Notes under the pieces: model-generated
Databases searched by the model: none
Told to the model about the DNA's origin: nothing
The model's input: the letters and a program-made list of their open reading frames with translations, nothing else
Made by a program: the position numbers and the translations under genes
Assembly: GCA_051294375.1 (NCBI GenBank)
Contig: CM119270.1
Coordinates: forward strand, 20,005,160 to 20,069,159
Length of the DNA stretch: 64,000 bases
DNA from: Paraspadella gotoi
Taxonomy: Eukaryota > Chaetognatha
Direction of reading: 5' to 3'
In this document: positions 1 through 11,298 of the stretch, piece by piece
Numbering within the stretch: the stretch's first letter is position 1
How the letters are laid out: every line of letters begins with the position of its first letter

Positions 1-59
1 TATGTATACAAACGAATTAACAGTGGAACCAAAAACAAAAAAAACGAACCAACAAACTA

Positions 60-236
60 ATTTGTTAATAAATGGATGAATGAAGGAATGAACGACTGAA
101 TGAGTAGAGGAATGAATGAAGGAATGAACGACTGAATGAGTAGAGGAATTAACGAAGGAATGAATGACTGAATGAGTAGAGATATGAACGAAGGAATGAG
201 CAAAAAGTAAACAATGAACCTACCAACTAGTCGCCA
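60..236. repeat. Minisatellite of about 37 bp, 3-4 units
   Basis: Units built on GAATGAAGGAATGAACGAC and ACTGAATGAGTAGAG repeat about three and a half times with a few substitutions. The open frames across it are repeat-driven and show no protein-like composition. Confidence 0.8.
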
Positions 237-279
237 AAAAAGAGAATGAATGAACAAATTAAATAAAAAACCCCCAACC

Positions 280-411
<132 letters not shown>

Positions 412-456
412 GTCTCTTTATCTTCCCCTTCCCCCCCTCCTCCCCTTTGAAAAAAG

Positions 457-1589
457 GCGGAGACAGACAATCTTCAACTTCAACTCCAACTGAGTCCCGA
501 CGTCAGATCTCAGTATCAAGTCGAAGCCAAACTCAGAGAGGAAGGACGCCCGAAGCCTAAGACGCCGAAAAAGTCGCGCCGATCTCGACCGGCGCCGTTC
601 GAAGACGACGACGACGACGACGACTACGACGCCGGTTCGAGGAGAGGAAGAAGGAGGGAATCAGACGTTGAGGACTTTGCACCGAGGAGGAGAGGGTCCA
701 GGTGAAGTGTGGGAGGACGGTGGAGGAAGTGTGGGTGTGTATGGGGAAGTGTGGATGCCTCACTGTGGGAGATATGGTAAATGTGGGGTGGTAAGATCGC
801 TATGCGTGGTTTTGGTGAGGGAGAGAGTGGAGATTTGCATCCGTATATATATCTGTGTGTCTGTCTGACTGACCTTTGATCAATTGACGGTGTCTGCGTC
901 TCTCTGTCCCTCCGGCATGATGATCTATGATCTCTATCTGGCTCTGTCTGTCCGTCTGTCAGTTTGTCGGTCCTCTCTCCCTTCCCTTCTCATCGCTCTC
1001 AACACATACTCCCCTCCCGCCCCCCCCGTCGCCAGACAATCCAACTAACGACGACGACGACTTCGCCACGCGTCGCGGGCGCCGCCACTCGGGCGCCTCC
1101 GACGCTTCCGATGATTTCAGCAGAGGGCGCGCCGGGGGCGCCGGCCGGAAGTTCTCCGGCGTCGCCGATTACGACGAAGATTACGGTGCCTCTTTTCGGC
1201 GAAGGACGAGCGATTACAGGCGAGAGAGGGCGTTGTTGTTGCTGTTGCTGTTGATGATGTTGTTGTTGTCTTCGTTGTTGTTTTTTTAATTTTTGACGTT
1301 ATTGTTGTTGTTATTTTTGTTATTCTTGTTTTACTTAGTGTTTTTGTCATTGTTTTTGTTATTATTTTTTTATTATTGTTGTTATTGTTTTTGTTTTTGT
1401 TATTGTTTTTGTTATTGTTTTTGTTATTGTTTTGGTTATTCTTGTTATTATTGTTTTGGTTAATATTTTTATTTTCATCTTTCAATATTTAGGGAAAGTA
1501 GCATCACGACGTCTTCGTCCAGGAGGAGGACAGAGAGAGAGATGAGCGTTCAGAGCGCCAGAGCGGCGAGGCAGCGAAACTACGAATGA
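457..1589 (+). CDS. 3' end of an unidentified charge-rich gene (three exons, 5' truncated)
   Basis: Three exons fit: 457-701 (acceptor AAAAAAG, donor GTGAAG), 1036-1219 (acceptor GCCAG, donor GC) and 1493-1589 (acceptor TTTAG), ending in TGA at 1587-1589. Exon 1 reads a short Gln/Leu stretch (NLQLQLQL) and a [18 protein letters not shown] basic segment, then a run of seven Asp followed by Arg-rich sequence. Exon 2 repeats the theme with DDDDF, RRGRRHS and YDEDYG. The terminal exon is Ser/Arg-rich and ends in RQRNYE. The last junction is an in-phase match only if the donor is CAG/GCGAGA, a GC-AG intron. The first junction is out of phase by one base, probably a sequence error. I do not recognise the family. 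Charged low-complexity composition makes coding status plausible, not certain. A polyadenylation signal follows at 1617. Confidence 0.5.
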
Positions 1590-1616
1590 AAAACAAAAGG
1601 GAATTGGACCGAGAAA

Positions 1617-1622
1617 AATAAA
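1617..1622 (+). promoter_or_regulatory. Putative polyadenylation signal AATAAA
   Basis: AATAAA lies 28 bp after the stop codon of the partial gene ending at 1589. AATAAA occurs often by chance in such AT-rich DNA, so position is the main support. Confidence 0.4.
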
Positions 1623-3693
1623 AAGCATCGGAAATGAAAAATATTTAATTAAATACATTAACAAACAAAAAAAAAAAAAACTAAAACAACAAACGAAAGA
1701 AAAACTTATTTGTAAAAAAATCAAACAACAAAATAAATGAGAAACTCAACTTTATTTTTTAATATTTTTTTTTAAAAATCGTCGTATAATTTGGCGTCAA
1801 AAAAAAAAAAAAAAAAAAAACGAAAAGGAACTTAATACTTATTTTCTAAAAATCTTATGCGACATTTCATCCGCTTTACGTTTCTCAGTTATCAATTATC
1901 AAACGAATATAACATCAACAATAAACAACTATATGAAATGAAAACCGTTGACCTGAGATTTTTTGAAGGAATAAAATTAGATTTGTGGAAATGACACTTA
2001 AAGACACTTTCTTCTCTTTTTTTCTTTCTTCTCTTTTTTTCTTTCTTCTCTTTTTTCTTTCTTTTCTCTTTTTCTTTCTTTTCTCTTTTTTTTATTCCTT
2101 TTCTTTTTTTTTCTCTCTTCTCTTTCCTCTTTTTTTTCTCCACTTTCCTCCTTTTCATTTTTATATCTTATCTTTCGGCTTTTCTTTTTCTCCTTTTCTT
2201 TTTTTTCTCTCTTCTCTTTCCTCTTTTCTTTTCTTCTTTTTCTTCCGAAAATCTTGTTTTTCCTCAAATTTGGTTTTCAACGAGTTTTTTTTAAATCTTC
2301 ATTTAACAAAGGAATCCTCCATTTTTTTCCTAAATTTTGTTTGCGCAATTTGAATTCCCCAATTGTGGAAAAAAAATTTTTACACCGCTTTTAATAATGC
2401 ATGCGCTTTTTTGGCATGGAGTGATATCGAAATATTTAATTTTTTATCTCTAAACCGCTTTATTTTTTATTTTTTTCCTCCTTTAACGTTAACTTTACAA
2501 CGTAAACAGGGTAGCGTTTAATTCTATTCGCTTTTTAATGTTTATTTTGAAATTCCTCTTTTTTTTTCCCACAGACGGAAGGATTTGCTTCCAACGCGAA
2601 CCGAAAATAAAAATAAAAAATTCATGTAAAAAACGTGAAAGAAACTTTAAATCTAAAAAAAAAAAACAAAACAAAAAAACGAAAAGTTGAAAAAGAAAAA
2701 AAAAATTAAAAATCTGAAAAATCAACGAAGTGAAAACAATTTTTTTTCGTCTAAAAAAAACGAAGCAGGAAAAACATGAAGGGTGAAACTGACGTTGCTT
2801 GCAGGTGGAGGAAAAAGAAGGGGGGAGCTTGGAACCGCTTGCAAGCTGCTTGGCAAGAGAAAATGATTTACTTTTTGCAGCTTGTTTGAAGAGTAGTAAA
2901 TAAATAAGAAATATATGAAATCTTGATGGGAAAAGATTGAAGAATATAAAATGAAAAGTAGAAAAACTTTGGAATTACAAAAAAAATAATAACTGGTTAA
3001 TGGAAAACAAAATTACATAAAATATATTGTTTTATAATAGAATTATACACTATGTATGATGTAAAAATATTTAAATAATACAAAAGCGAGGGTTGGGTGT
3101 CTGGGTGTCTGGGTCAAAAGTAGGATTAAAGAAAAGTTAAGAGTAGGAAGTATTTAGGTAAAAATAAGGGTAAGATGAGAAGTGAGTGAAGGTACCAAAA
3201 CAGACCTTGATCAATATTTTTTCTTTCGTCGTCATTATCGTCATCATCTTCGTCATCATCGTCGTCGTCGTCGCCATCGTCTTCAACATCGAGGTTTGTT
3301 TGTTGCCAAATAAAAAAAATAAGGTGCACTGACCGCAAACGCAAACGTGAGTAGCGTGCAATTCGCACGCAGACGAGAGTTCGAAAATATATGAAGCTTA
3401 AAGAGACTATGAGAAAAAAGTCAATGTTGTGTCGTTGGCCTCAGTAGAAAGATAATATCGAAAACCATGAATGAATAAATATTAAAATAAGAAAATAAAT
3501 AAATAAATAAAAAAACAATATATATAAATAAATATAAATAAAAAATTAGTAAATTAAATAGATGGCACCCTTTTGCGAAAGAGCCCCGTTTCTGTTCCTA
3601 ATCCTTATTTTTAATTTTAAGATTTAGCCTTTATCCATAACCAAATGTTTTATTTAATCCCTAACTATAACCTATTATCTATATATATATATA
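1623..3693. other. AT-rich non-coding stretch
   Basis: Contains poly-A runs (1800-1820, 2650-2705), a T/C-rich block at 2005-2260 made of TTTCTTTCTTC-type units, and a short GTC/ATC repeat at 3225-3290. A (TA)n tract at 3680-3693 is the insertion site of the LTR element. No frame in it looks like protein. Confidence 0.7.
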
Positions 3694-4068
3694 TGTGGCA
3701 CGGCCGGATTCACCACAACGTGAGACGTGACGTGATTAACTTGTGACACAGTTCTAATGTCCACTTGTTGGCAGCAGGGAAGGTGAGTCACGTGACTAAA
3801 CTGATTGATTGATTGGTTTAAGTCTTCCAAATGTATTTATTTACATTGTAGAGATAAAAGCAAGAAGTGTTCAATGTTGTAATAAACATTTATTATCAGG
3901 TGAGACAAAACAAGGTAATATCCAGTTTATCAATCAAAAGCTGAAATCAGTCTGAAATCTTCAGTTAAGATTTGAATTAAAGAAAAGGGTTACCGAACAA
4001 AAGGGAACAATCGGGGCGACCTCTTGAGGGCAATGATTGAGAACAAAGGTTTCTTCTAGTGGGCCACA
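3694..4068 (-). repeat. LTR (3' LTR of the minus-strand element)
   Basis: 375 bp, TGTGGCAC at one end and GGGCCACA at the other, giving short inverted termini of the TG...CA kind. Nearly identical to 7459-7832. It contains AATAAA-type sequence and lies directly against the TA microsatellite. Confidence 0.93.
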
Positions 4069-4077
4069 TGCCCCCTT
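4069..4077 (-). other. Polypurine tract
   Basis: On the minus strand AAGGGGGCA directly precedes the TGTGG start of the 3' LTR, the position where plus-strand DNA synthesis is primed in LTR elements. Confidence 0.7.
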
Positions 4078-4423
4078 GTTGATATATAGATAATTATTGT
4101 ATATCAATACTATTTATTGTCGTCCACCGAGAATGAATCTAAATTATGAATCTGATATATACAAAATGTACATATAAATATGTATGTAAAGTTAAAAATA
4201 AAATAGTACAAAGCGAAATGAAATTCGAAAATTTCTAAAAACAAAACGAAATGAAATTCAAAATTTCTTAAAAACATTTAAAAAAAAAAAATACTAAGAA
4301 ACATAACACCGTATGTTACCGAGACGTTATCAGTTGTTGTTGTTGTTGTCAATTTCTTGTTGACGTAATACCTCTTTTAATACTGCCGCGTAAGTTGGGC
4401 GGTTATTATTGTTACTTGATTGT

Positions 4424-7020
4424 TTATTCGGTGTTGGTTTCGAACTTTTTTCGCAGTTGGCTCAGTTTTCTTCGTTTTTGTTTTTTCGTTGTTGTTTGTT
4501 GTTCTTTGTGTTCGAAATCTGAGTTGTCTCGCGTGGAAGCTGCGGAGAAAAAGGAAGGTACGGCAAAAAGTGTAAAGACGTTGTTGGGGTAGAGGGGAGG
4601 GGGTTGGGGTTCAGGAGGAGAGATGGGGAAGGGGGAGTGAGGAGGAGGGGGAGGAGGAGGAAGAGGAGGAGGAGGAAGAGATTGCGCGGCGCGTCGAGTT
4701 GCAGATCGCGTTACTCGCGTTGTTGGTGCCGGATTGCGATTACGCGACGACGGTGGACGGCCGGGTCGGCGACGTGTGTGGTGATGAGGTATTTCGTCGA
4801 CCTCCTCAATTTCCTCGCTGATTCTCGCCGGTTTGACTCGTGCAATATTAACCGTTTCTCTTCCGATACTTGGAATTTCAACCGTCATGTTGAGTCCATT
4901 TCGGCTGATAACGCGAAATGGGCCTTCGTAGGGTGGGACGAAGGCGGATTCACTCCCGCTTTTCTGATGAAGACGTGTTTGGCATTCTCGAGGTCAGTAG
5001 GGATGTGAATGGTTGGTTGCTGGTGAGCTGAAGTGGTGTCGGTTGTAGTCTCGCCACTTCGACTCAAGTTTTGCAAGTTGCCTCTTTCGTTGTTGCTGCA
5101 GTGCCTCATCATCGTGCTGCGGATCATCGAGGATGCACCCGGGGATGGTGATCCCTTCGCCGAATACAAGATCGGCTGCTGAGGCGCCTAAATCCTCTTT
5201 TATGGTTGTCCGGATGGCGAGTAGAGTGAGAGGCAGCTTCCAATACCATTTATCGCGTTCGTGGTGGCCGAGGGCGATGAGTGACTCTTTAAGTCGACGA
5301 TGAAAGCGTTCGACCAGGCCATTCGCCTGCGGGTGGTAGGCTGTCGTTGTTTGACATTTGACTCCCCATTGTTGAGTCAGTTGGCGCCACAATGCTGACG
5401 TAAATTGCGCCCCTCTGTCTGTGGTTATCACAGACGGCGTGCCAAACACACTGATCCATTGATGGCTAAGGGCGTCAAGGATGGTGGAGGTCAGAGTGTC
5501 GACGATGGGGATTCGGGGCCATCTTGAAAAGCGATCGACTATTGTTAATAGATAGGTGTAGCCGTTAGACTTCGGCATTTTCACCAAATCTAAATTTACG
5601 TGTTGGAATCGTCTTGGTGGCACTTTGAAGTCTCCGATTTGTGGCACTGTGTGGCGGGCTACCCTTTGCGCGTTGACAGTCCAAGCATTCTCTTGCCCAG
5701 CGCGTGACGTCCTGCCGCATATTTGTCCAAACAAATTTGGCGGCGACGGTCTTTTCGAGTGGCCTCGACTCCGGGATGTCCGAGGCCGTGTATAACGTCA
5801 AAGACTCGTCGACGCCATGACGCGGGCACGAAAGGCCTCGCTGGGCCTTTGAAACGTCGGCCAGAAGCTGATGGTCGCCGACTTGGATTCGCCTGAATGA
5901 GAGGCCGGATCTCGCGTCTTCTGAGATTTTCTGGTAATCCGGATCTAAGATTTGCTCTTGTGCCATTCGTTCAAAATCGATCTCGAAGTTTGTGAGTGAC
6001 GCTATTAGTGCTTGTGCGTCTTCTAATCGATTCGGCTTCACCGCTTTTTCCGTTGACTTTGTTTGTGGAGCCGTTAGAGCTGTTGACGACGTTTCCAAGG
6101 GTGCCGAAAGTGTCGATGATGCTGATGCGGCTGTCGAGGACTGCGATGACGTCGATGGTGCTGTTGTTGACATCGATGGCGCTATCGAGACTGCTGTTGA
6201 CGCTGACGGTTTCGTCGGAGCTGGAGTAGCGTTTGGCCGCGATAGGGCATCTGCCACTACGTTTGCCTTGCCCTTTAAATATCTGATGTCCGTCGTAAAC
6301 TCTGCAATGACTGAGAGTTGGTAGGATTGACGGACGGTGTTGGGTTCGGCCTTCTTTTTTATCGCGGCGACTAGGCTCTGATGATCCGTATAGAGCGTGA
6401 ATGCTCGTCCTTCGACCCAGTGCCTAAAGTGTCGAACTGCTCGAAATGCCCCGAACAGCTCCTTGTCAAAAGGTGGCCATAACTTTTGATTTTTGGCGAG
6501 CTTGGTCGAAAAAAATGCCAGAGGCTCCCATCCTTTTGGTCCACGCTGTTCGAGCACTGCTCCGACTGCTTGATCTGAGGCATCTGTCGTGATACAGAGT
6601 TTCGCTCCTGTCCTTGGTGGTGTAGCAGAGCCGCCTGGATCAGGCCCTCTTTGATGGCTTCAAAGGCGTGCTCGCAATCGTCCGTCCAGTTGAGCGTTTT
6701 CGGCTTTCCACTGAGCGGCTTCGTACAGCGGTGCACAACGATGTGCTACTCTCGGTATAAACCGCCGATAATAGTTTATCATTCCGAGAAAACGTTGTAG
6801 CTCCTTGATCGTTGTAGGGCGTGTCGTTTCTTGCAATGTTTGCACCCGCTCTGGAAGAGGTCTGACGCCGTTTTTGTCGACCAAGAATCCGAGAAATTCC
6901 AGCGATTCTTGGCCGAGCAAGCACTTCTTGGTATTAACTACCAGGCCATTCGCGTCGAGAGCCTTGAACACGTTTTCGAGGTCCTGGAGATGTTCTTCCG
7001 GTGATGTCGAGCGAGATCTC
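4424..7020 (-). pseudogene. pol: pol remnant: RT C-terminus, RNase H, integrase
   Basis: Read right to left. About 6660-6990 gives the end of reverse transcriptase, with the FLGFLVDKNGV and FLGMINYYRRFIP motifs seen just before RNase H in Ty3/gypsy elements. RNase H follows at about 6240-6640, with FDKELFGAF, YTDHQSL and NVVADALSR. An integrase zinc-binding remnant (CLDCQRAK) lies near 5690. The integrase core at about 5100-5640 retains three acidic positions in LDLVK, TTDRGAQF and NGLVERFHR. A proline-rich, basic tail runs to 4424. The domains fall in different frames, with breaks near 6720, 6620, 5690 and 5010. The reverse transcriptase catalytic YxDD region is absent: sequence upstream of SPEEHLQ no longer resembles reverse transcriptase. 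Frame breaks could be mutations or assembly indels; the missing half is a real deletion in this sequence. Confidence 0.88.
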
Positions 7021-7446
7021 GCTCCGCGGCCGAATCCGATGCCTCTGGGGATCTGAAGACCTGTTGAGGCTTCCTGTTGCTCCTCGGGGTTTTCGCTGGG
7101 CCGAGCGGAGGCGCGAGCGAAAGTCCGAGTTGCTCATGGAATCGTTCGTCGACGCTTCTTGTCTTGAGTCGTTCGTCGATGGCGTCGAGAGCTCCTTCTG
7201 TGGGTGCCTGTTCTTCTTCGAATCGCTCGTCGGCGGCGTCTTGGTCTCGAGTCGTTTGTCAATGGCAGGACGACCTCGAGTCGGTCGTCGACGGCGTCGT
7301 GGACTCCGTATGTGAAGGTAAGTAAGAGAGGAGGGTGTGAGCAAAATTGGGCAATTTGCTTAACCCGAAATTCTCGCCCAATCTTACCTCGGAGAAGATC
7401 CTGTTGAGCTTTGTCTTCTTCTAGAAGGTTGGCTTCGTTCAGAGTT
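7021..7446 (-). other. Leader or gag remnant of the LTR element
   Basis: An open minus-strand frame runs from the 5' LTR through this region, with NPTLNEANLLEEDKAQQ then Arg/Ser-rich sequence. No zinc knuckle or protease motif (DTG/DSG) is visible. It joins directly to reverse transcriptase sequence near 7000-7020, so it is probably what remains of the leader and gag after an internal deletion. Confidence 0.5.
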
Positions 7447-7456
7447 GGGTTCACCA
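7447..7456 (-). other. Putative primer-binding site
   Basis: Minus-strand TGGTGAACCC starts two bases after the CCACA end of the 5' LTR. TGG opening and position fit a tRNA primer-binding site. I could not assign the tRNA. Confidence 0.6.
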
Positions 7457-7458
7457 TG

Positions 7459-7832
7459 TGTGGCACGGCCGGATTCACCACAACGTGAGACGTGACGTGA
7501 TTTAACTGTGACACAGTTCTAATGTCCACTTGTTGGCAGCAGGGAAGGTGAGTCACGTGACTAACTGATTGATTGATTGGTTTAAGTCTTCCAAATGTAT
7601 TTATTTACATTGTAGAGATAAAAGCAAGAAGTGTTCAATGTTTTAATAAACATTTATTATCAGGTGAGACAAAACAAGGTAATATCCAGTTTATCAATCA
7701 AAAGCTGAAATCAGTCTGAAATCTTCAGTTAAGATTTGAATTAAGAAAAGGGTTACCGAACAAAAGGGAACAATCGGGGCGACCTCTTGAGGGGCAATGA
7801 TTGAGAACAAAGGTTTCTTCTAGGTGGCCACA
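7459..7832 (-). repeat. LTR (5' LTR of the minus-strand element)
   Basis: 374 bp copy of 3694-4068. On the minus strand it precedes the primer-binding-like site and so is the 5' LTR. It is flanked on the right by the same TA microsatellite that lies left of the other LTR. Confidence 0.93.
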
Positions 7833-9004
7833 TATATATATATATATATATCTAATCTATCCCTACCTAATCTTTTTCCCTTATTCTAAACCTAACCTAA
7901 CTTAAGATTAATTTAAGTTTTAAATTTAAGCTGAAATAAAGCGCTTTTGGAAAATATGGCCTGCGGAAGAATAAGAGAAAAAATGGCGGAGAGAGGATTA
8001 TAGATTCTTGGGGGGGGAAGTGAGAGGAGGGGGAAGCGGAGGAGGAGAGAGGAAATGACAGATTTGGGGGGGTGGAAGGAAAAGCAATTGAGAGAATCGC
8101 AATGGAAAATCTCTTCTCCTGATGAAAGATAATATGGAGAGGAAGAGGAAGAGGAGGAGTAGGAGATCACGTGATCAACTATTTAGACAGTAAGGATTTC
8201 ATGGGACGTCACCTTAATCCTAAGTATAATTGTAAACGATGAAGTATAACCTGGGTAGTATAATCTGAGTAGTATAATCTGAGTAGTATAACCTAAGTAT
8301 AACCTGAATATAACCTTAGTAGTATAACCTGAGCCTTTAAACTAAGTTGGAGAGACGGACAGAAAAGAAACAAAAAATTAGAGTTAAGAAAAACGTTAAG
8401 TAAAAAGGAGAAATGAAGAAAAAAGAAGAAAATGAAAAAAAAAAGAAAAAAAAGAAAAAAAAAGAGAACGGAAAAAGGAAAATGAGAGGAAAGGAGAGAA
8501 GAAAGAAAAGAGACTCGCACTGACGTGAGAGAGAGAGAGAGAGAGAGAAGAAAGAGAGAGAGAGAGTAAGAAGGAGTGAGAGAGAGAGAGAAGAAAAGAA
8601 GAAAGAAAAGAGACTAACGAGCGAGCGTGAGGAGACAATGACGAAGATGAATTGCGCAAAAGGAGAACTGGAAAAAGGAGGAAAGGAAAGAAATGCCACT
8701 CTCGACGTTTAAAGAAAGAGAGAAGAGAGAAGAGAGATAGAGAGAGAAGAAGAGAGAGAGGAGAGAGAGAGAGAGAGAGGAGAAGAGAGAGAGAGAGAGG
8801 GAGAGAGAATATCAATGATTGGAGTGAGACAGAAAGGAGGAAAGGAAAGATGGAGATCATAAACTATAAAATGGAAAAGTAATGAGAAAATAATGAGGTT
8901 TGAAAAAAAGGGAGTCTCGTAAGAGAAAAATAAATGGGGAGAAAAAGAGGAAAATGAGCAGAGATTGAAAATACATCGATTAATGGAAACGATTTGTTGG
9001 ACAT

Positions 9005-9068
<64 letters not shown>

Positions 9069-9226
9069 GAGAAGAGAAGATGAATTAATTTGAAATTGAT
9101 TGTAATGCTCATAGTGTGACAATTACTAAACACATTATCAATAAAAATCGTTACAGAGCCGCACATGTATATTAATATACGCAATAGATGACAAATATTG
9201 GGATAAAATTATCATGAAATTCACTT

Positions 9227-9271
<45 letters not shown>

Positions 9272-9796
9272 GAGAAGAGAGAGAGAGAGAGCAAGGACAA
9301 AATAATGAAAAAAAGATTGATTATTCCGTTGCTAGGTGACGACGCTGCCACAACGGTTTTCGCGATTAAACCAAGTGGAGATTAACTACGGATTAATCAA
9401 AGACGAAATGAATTACTGTGGAGAGGAAAGAGACTAGAAATGTGGCAGTAGATGAATGGAAAGAAAGGATAAAGAATGAATGAAATTGAAAAGGTTTTGT
9501 AAATAAGAAATGTAAAGAATCAAATCATTTAAAACCATAATAGTAGAACAAAAAAATAAAATAGATGAAAAAATACAAAACAAAATAATAAATAAAAAGA
9601 AAAAAAAACAAAAAGAATTATTGCAGCAAAAAACGTCAATAAAATGCAGCTACAANNNNNNNNNNNNNNNNNNNNNNNNNGAGGGAATTTATGGCTCAGT
9701 CGAGCATTTTCTGTTTAGGAAAAAAAGAAGTAAAAAAAAACAAAACAAATGACATCCTTTTAATTCTGTCGTCACTGGGCTCTCTCTTCTCTCTCT

Positions 9797-9834
<38 letters not shown>

Positions 9835-11298
9835 TCTCTCTTCTCTCTTTCTCTCTCTCCCCTCTTCTCCTCTCTCTCTCTCATCCCTTCTTTCCTCATT
9901 CTCGCTTTCGTGTTTTGATGATTCAATTAAATGGGAAATCTACTCCTTCTTCCTCCCGTTTCCTTCCTTCTTGCCATCCTTTCTCCTTTTTTCTGTGTTC
10001 TTTTTTTTGATGTTCTCTTAATTTCTCCTTTCCTCTCTTTCCCTTCTCTCGTCTCTCTTGCTTGTTCCTTTTCGCTCGTGTCCTTTTTATCTCTCCTCCT
10101 TATTTTTTACGGCTTGACGTCTCTTTTCATAATCTCTCTTCCCTTGCCTCCTCACTCCCTCGTTCACAAGATGCTTTCGACCTCTCCTCGCCTTAGCCCA
10201 GCCCGCTAGCGACCCCAGTCTCCCCCTCCCCCCCTCCCCCTTGTCTTTCACCACCTCTGCACAATTCACCGATTGATTTTCATTAGGGCATCCCTGTTTT
10301 TTTTTGGCGAGCAAGTTTCTCACTTGTCCGACGTCGAGTGAACGCAATTTTCTCGCGTGAACGTCGACTGTGGCTCGTGGGTGAGGCGTGGCAATGGCGT
10401 GGCGTGGCTGTAGCTTGGCGGATTGGCGTGGTGTTCGTGGCCATATGGCTTGGCTGTGGACGTGGCCGTTTTGCGTGCTGGTAAAATAGTAATAAATGAT
10501 ATAAATATCGATTGATGATGATGATGATTGTATGTATGATGATCATGATGCATGATGATGATGATGATGCATGGACGATGACGATGATGATGATGATGAT
10601 TTGAAATCTTAAAAGAGTGTTAAACGTCCAGTTATATTTAAATCAAATCAAATTAAAATAACTTTTAAACTCTTTCTGCTTCACTCAACGAATTCAATCC
10701 AAACTCAACTCGACCAAAAAGATTCTGATCTCGATTGAACCCAATTTCATTTCTAAAAAAGAAAAGGAGAAAAAGAAGGGAAAAAAGGAAAGGGGAAAAG
10801 AAAGAAGAAAGAAAAAGAAAGGGAAAAAAAAGGGAAAGAAATAAAAAGGAAAAAAAGGAGCGTTGGCCTTTGGAACTCGACCTCAGTAAATCGATGGGGA
10901 CGAAAAACAAAAAAAAATGCGAAATTTGAGTAAAATAAAAGGAAAAAGTTAAAAAAAAGGAAAAAGGATTAATAAGGAAAAAAATATAAAAAGGATTCAG
11001 GCAAAGAAATGGCGTATCTAATAAGTTTTAAAAGTATATGTTTTTTAAAATGTCAGGTTGAAAACATCTTTTTATTGTTGGAAGACTTCATAAAAAAATG
11101 AAAAATTTCAGAAGGAGCCGTCATAAGTCCGATGAAAACTCAAAATCCACTCAAGGATTATAAAAAAAACGTGCGAAAAAAAAACTTAAACCTCCTCAAA
11201 TAACTAACCAACTCACTAAAGGACGAGGTGCTATAAGTAAGCGTGCGCTATAACTCAATTTTCTCAAGGACGAGGTGCCGTAGGAAAAGGGTGCGCGG
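7833..11298. other. Non-coding stretch with microsatellites and an assembly gap
   Basis: Holds GA-rich arrays at about 8530-8810, 9009-9072 and 9236-9300, and a CT-rich array at 9780-9885. AGTATAACCTGAGT-type short repeats lie at 8245-8335, degenerate GGCGTGGC repeats at 10385-10470, and GAT repeats at 10515-10600. No supported exon. The region just before 11299 would contain the PINCH promoter and 5' UTR, but no motif is convincing. Confidence 0.65.
9656..9680. other. Assembly gap, 25 N
   Basis: Run of 25 N between GA-rich and CT-rich low-complexity sequence. Confidence 0.99.

Larger units (their letters stand above)
3694..7832 (-). mobile_element. Ty3/gypsy-type LTR retrotransposon, internally deleted
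   Basis: Two direct repeats of about 375 bp (3694-4068 and 7459-7832) differ by only a few single-base changes and indels. Both begin TGTGG and end CCACA on the plus strand. The internal region of about 3.4 kb encodes, on the minus strand, the C-terminal end of reverse transcriptase, RNase H, integrase and a tail, in the Ty3/gypsy order. A primer-binding-like site (7447-7456) and a polypurine tract (4069-4077) flank it correctly for minus-strand orientation. The flanks are TATATA on both sides, so the target-site duplication is masked by the microsatellite. The gag, protease and N-terminal reverse transcriptase regions appear to be missing, so the copy cannot be autonomous. High LTR identity argues for recent insertion, with the caveat that the assembly has base errors. 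Confidence 0.93.

Noticed and set aside
1985-2353. Open frames in the T/C-rich block
   Set aside because: Purely compositional (Phe/Ser/Leu or Lys/Glu/Arg), with no splice or start context.
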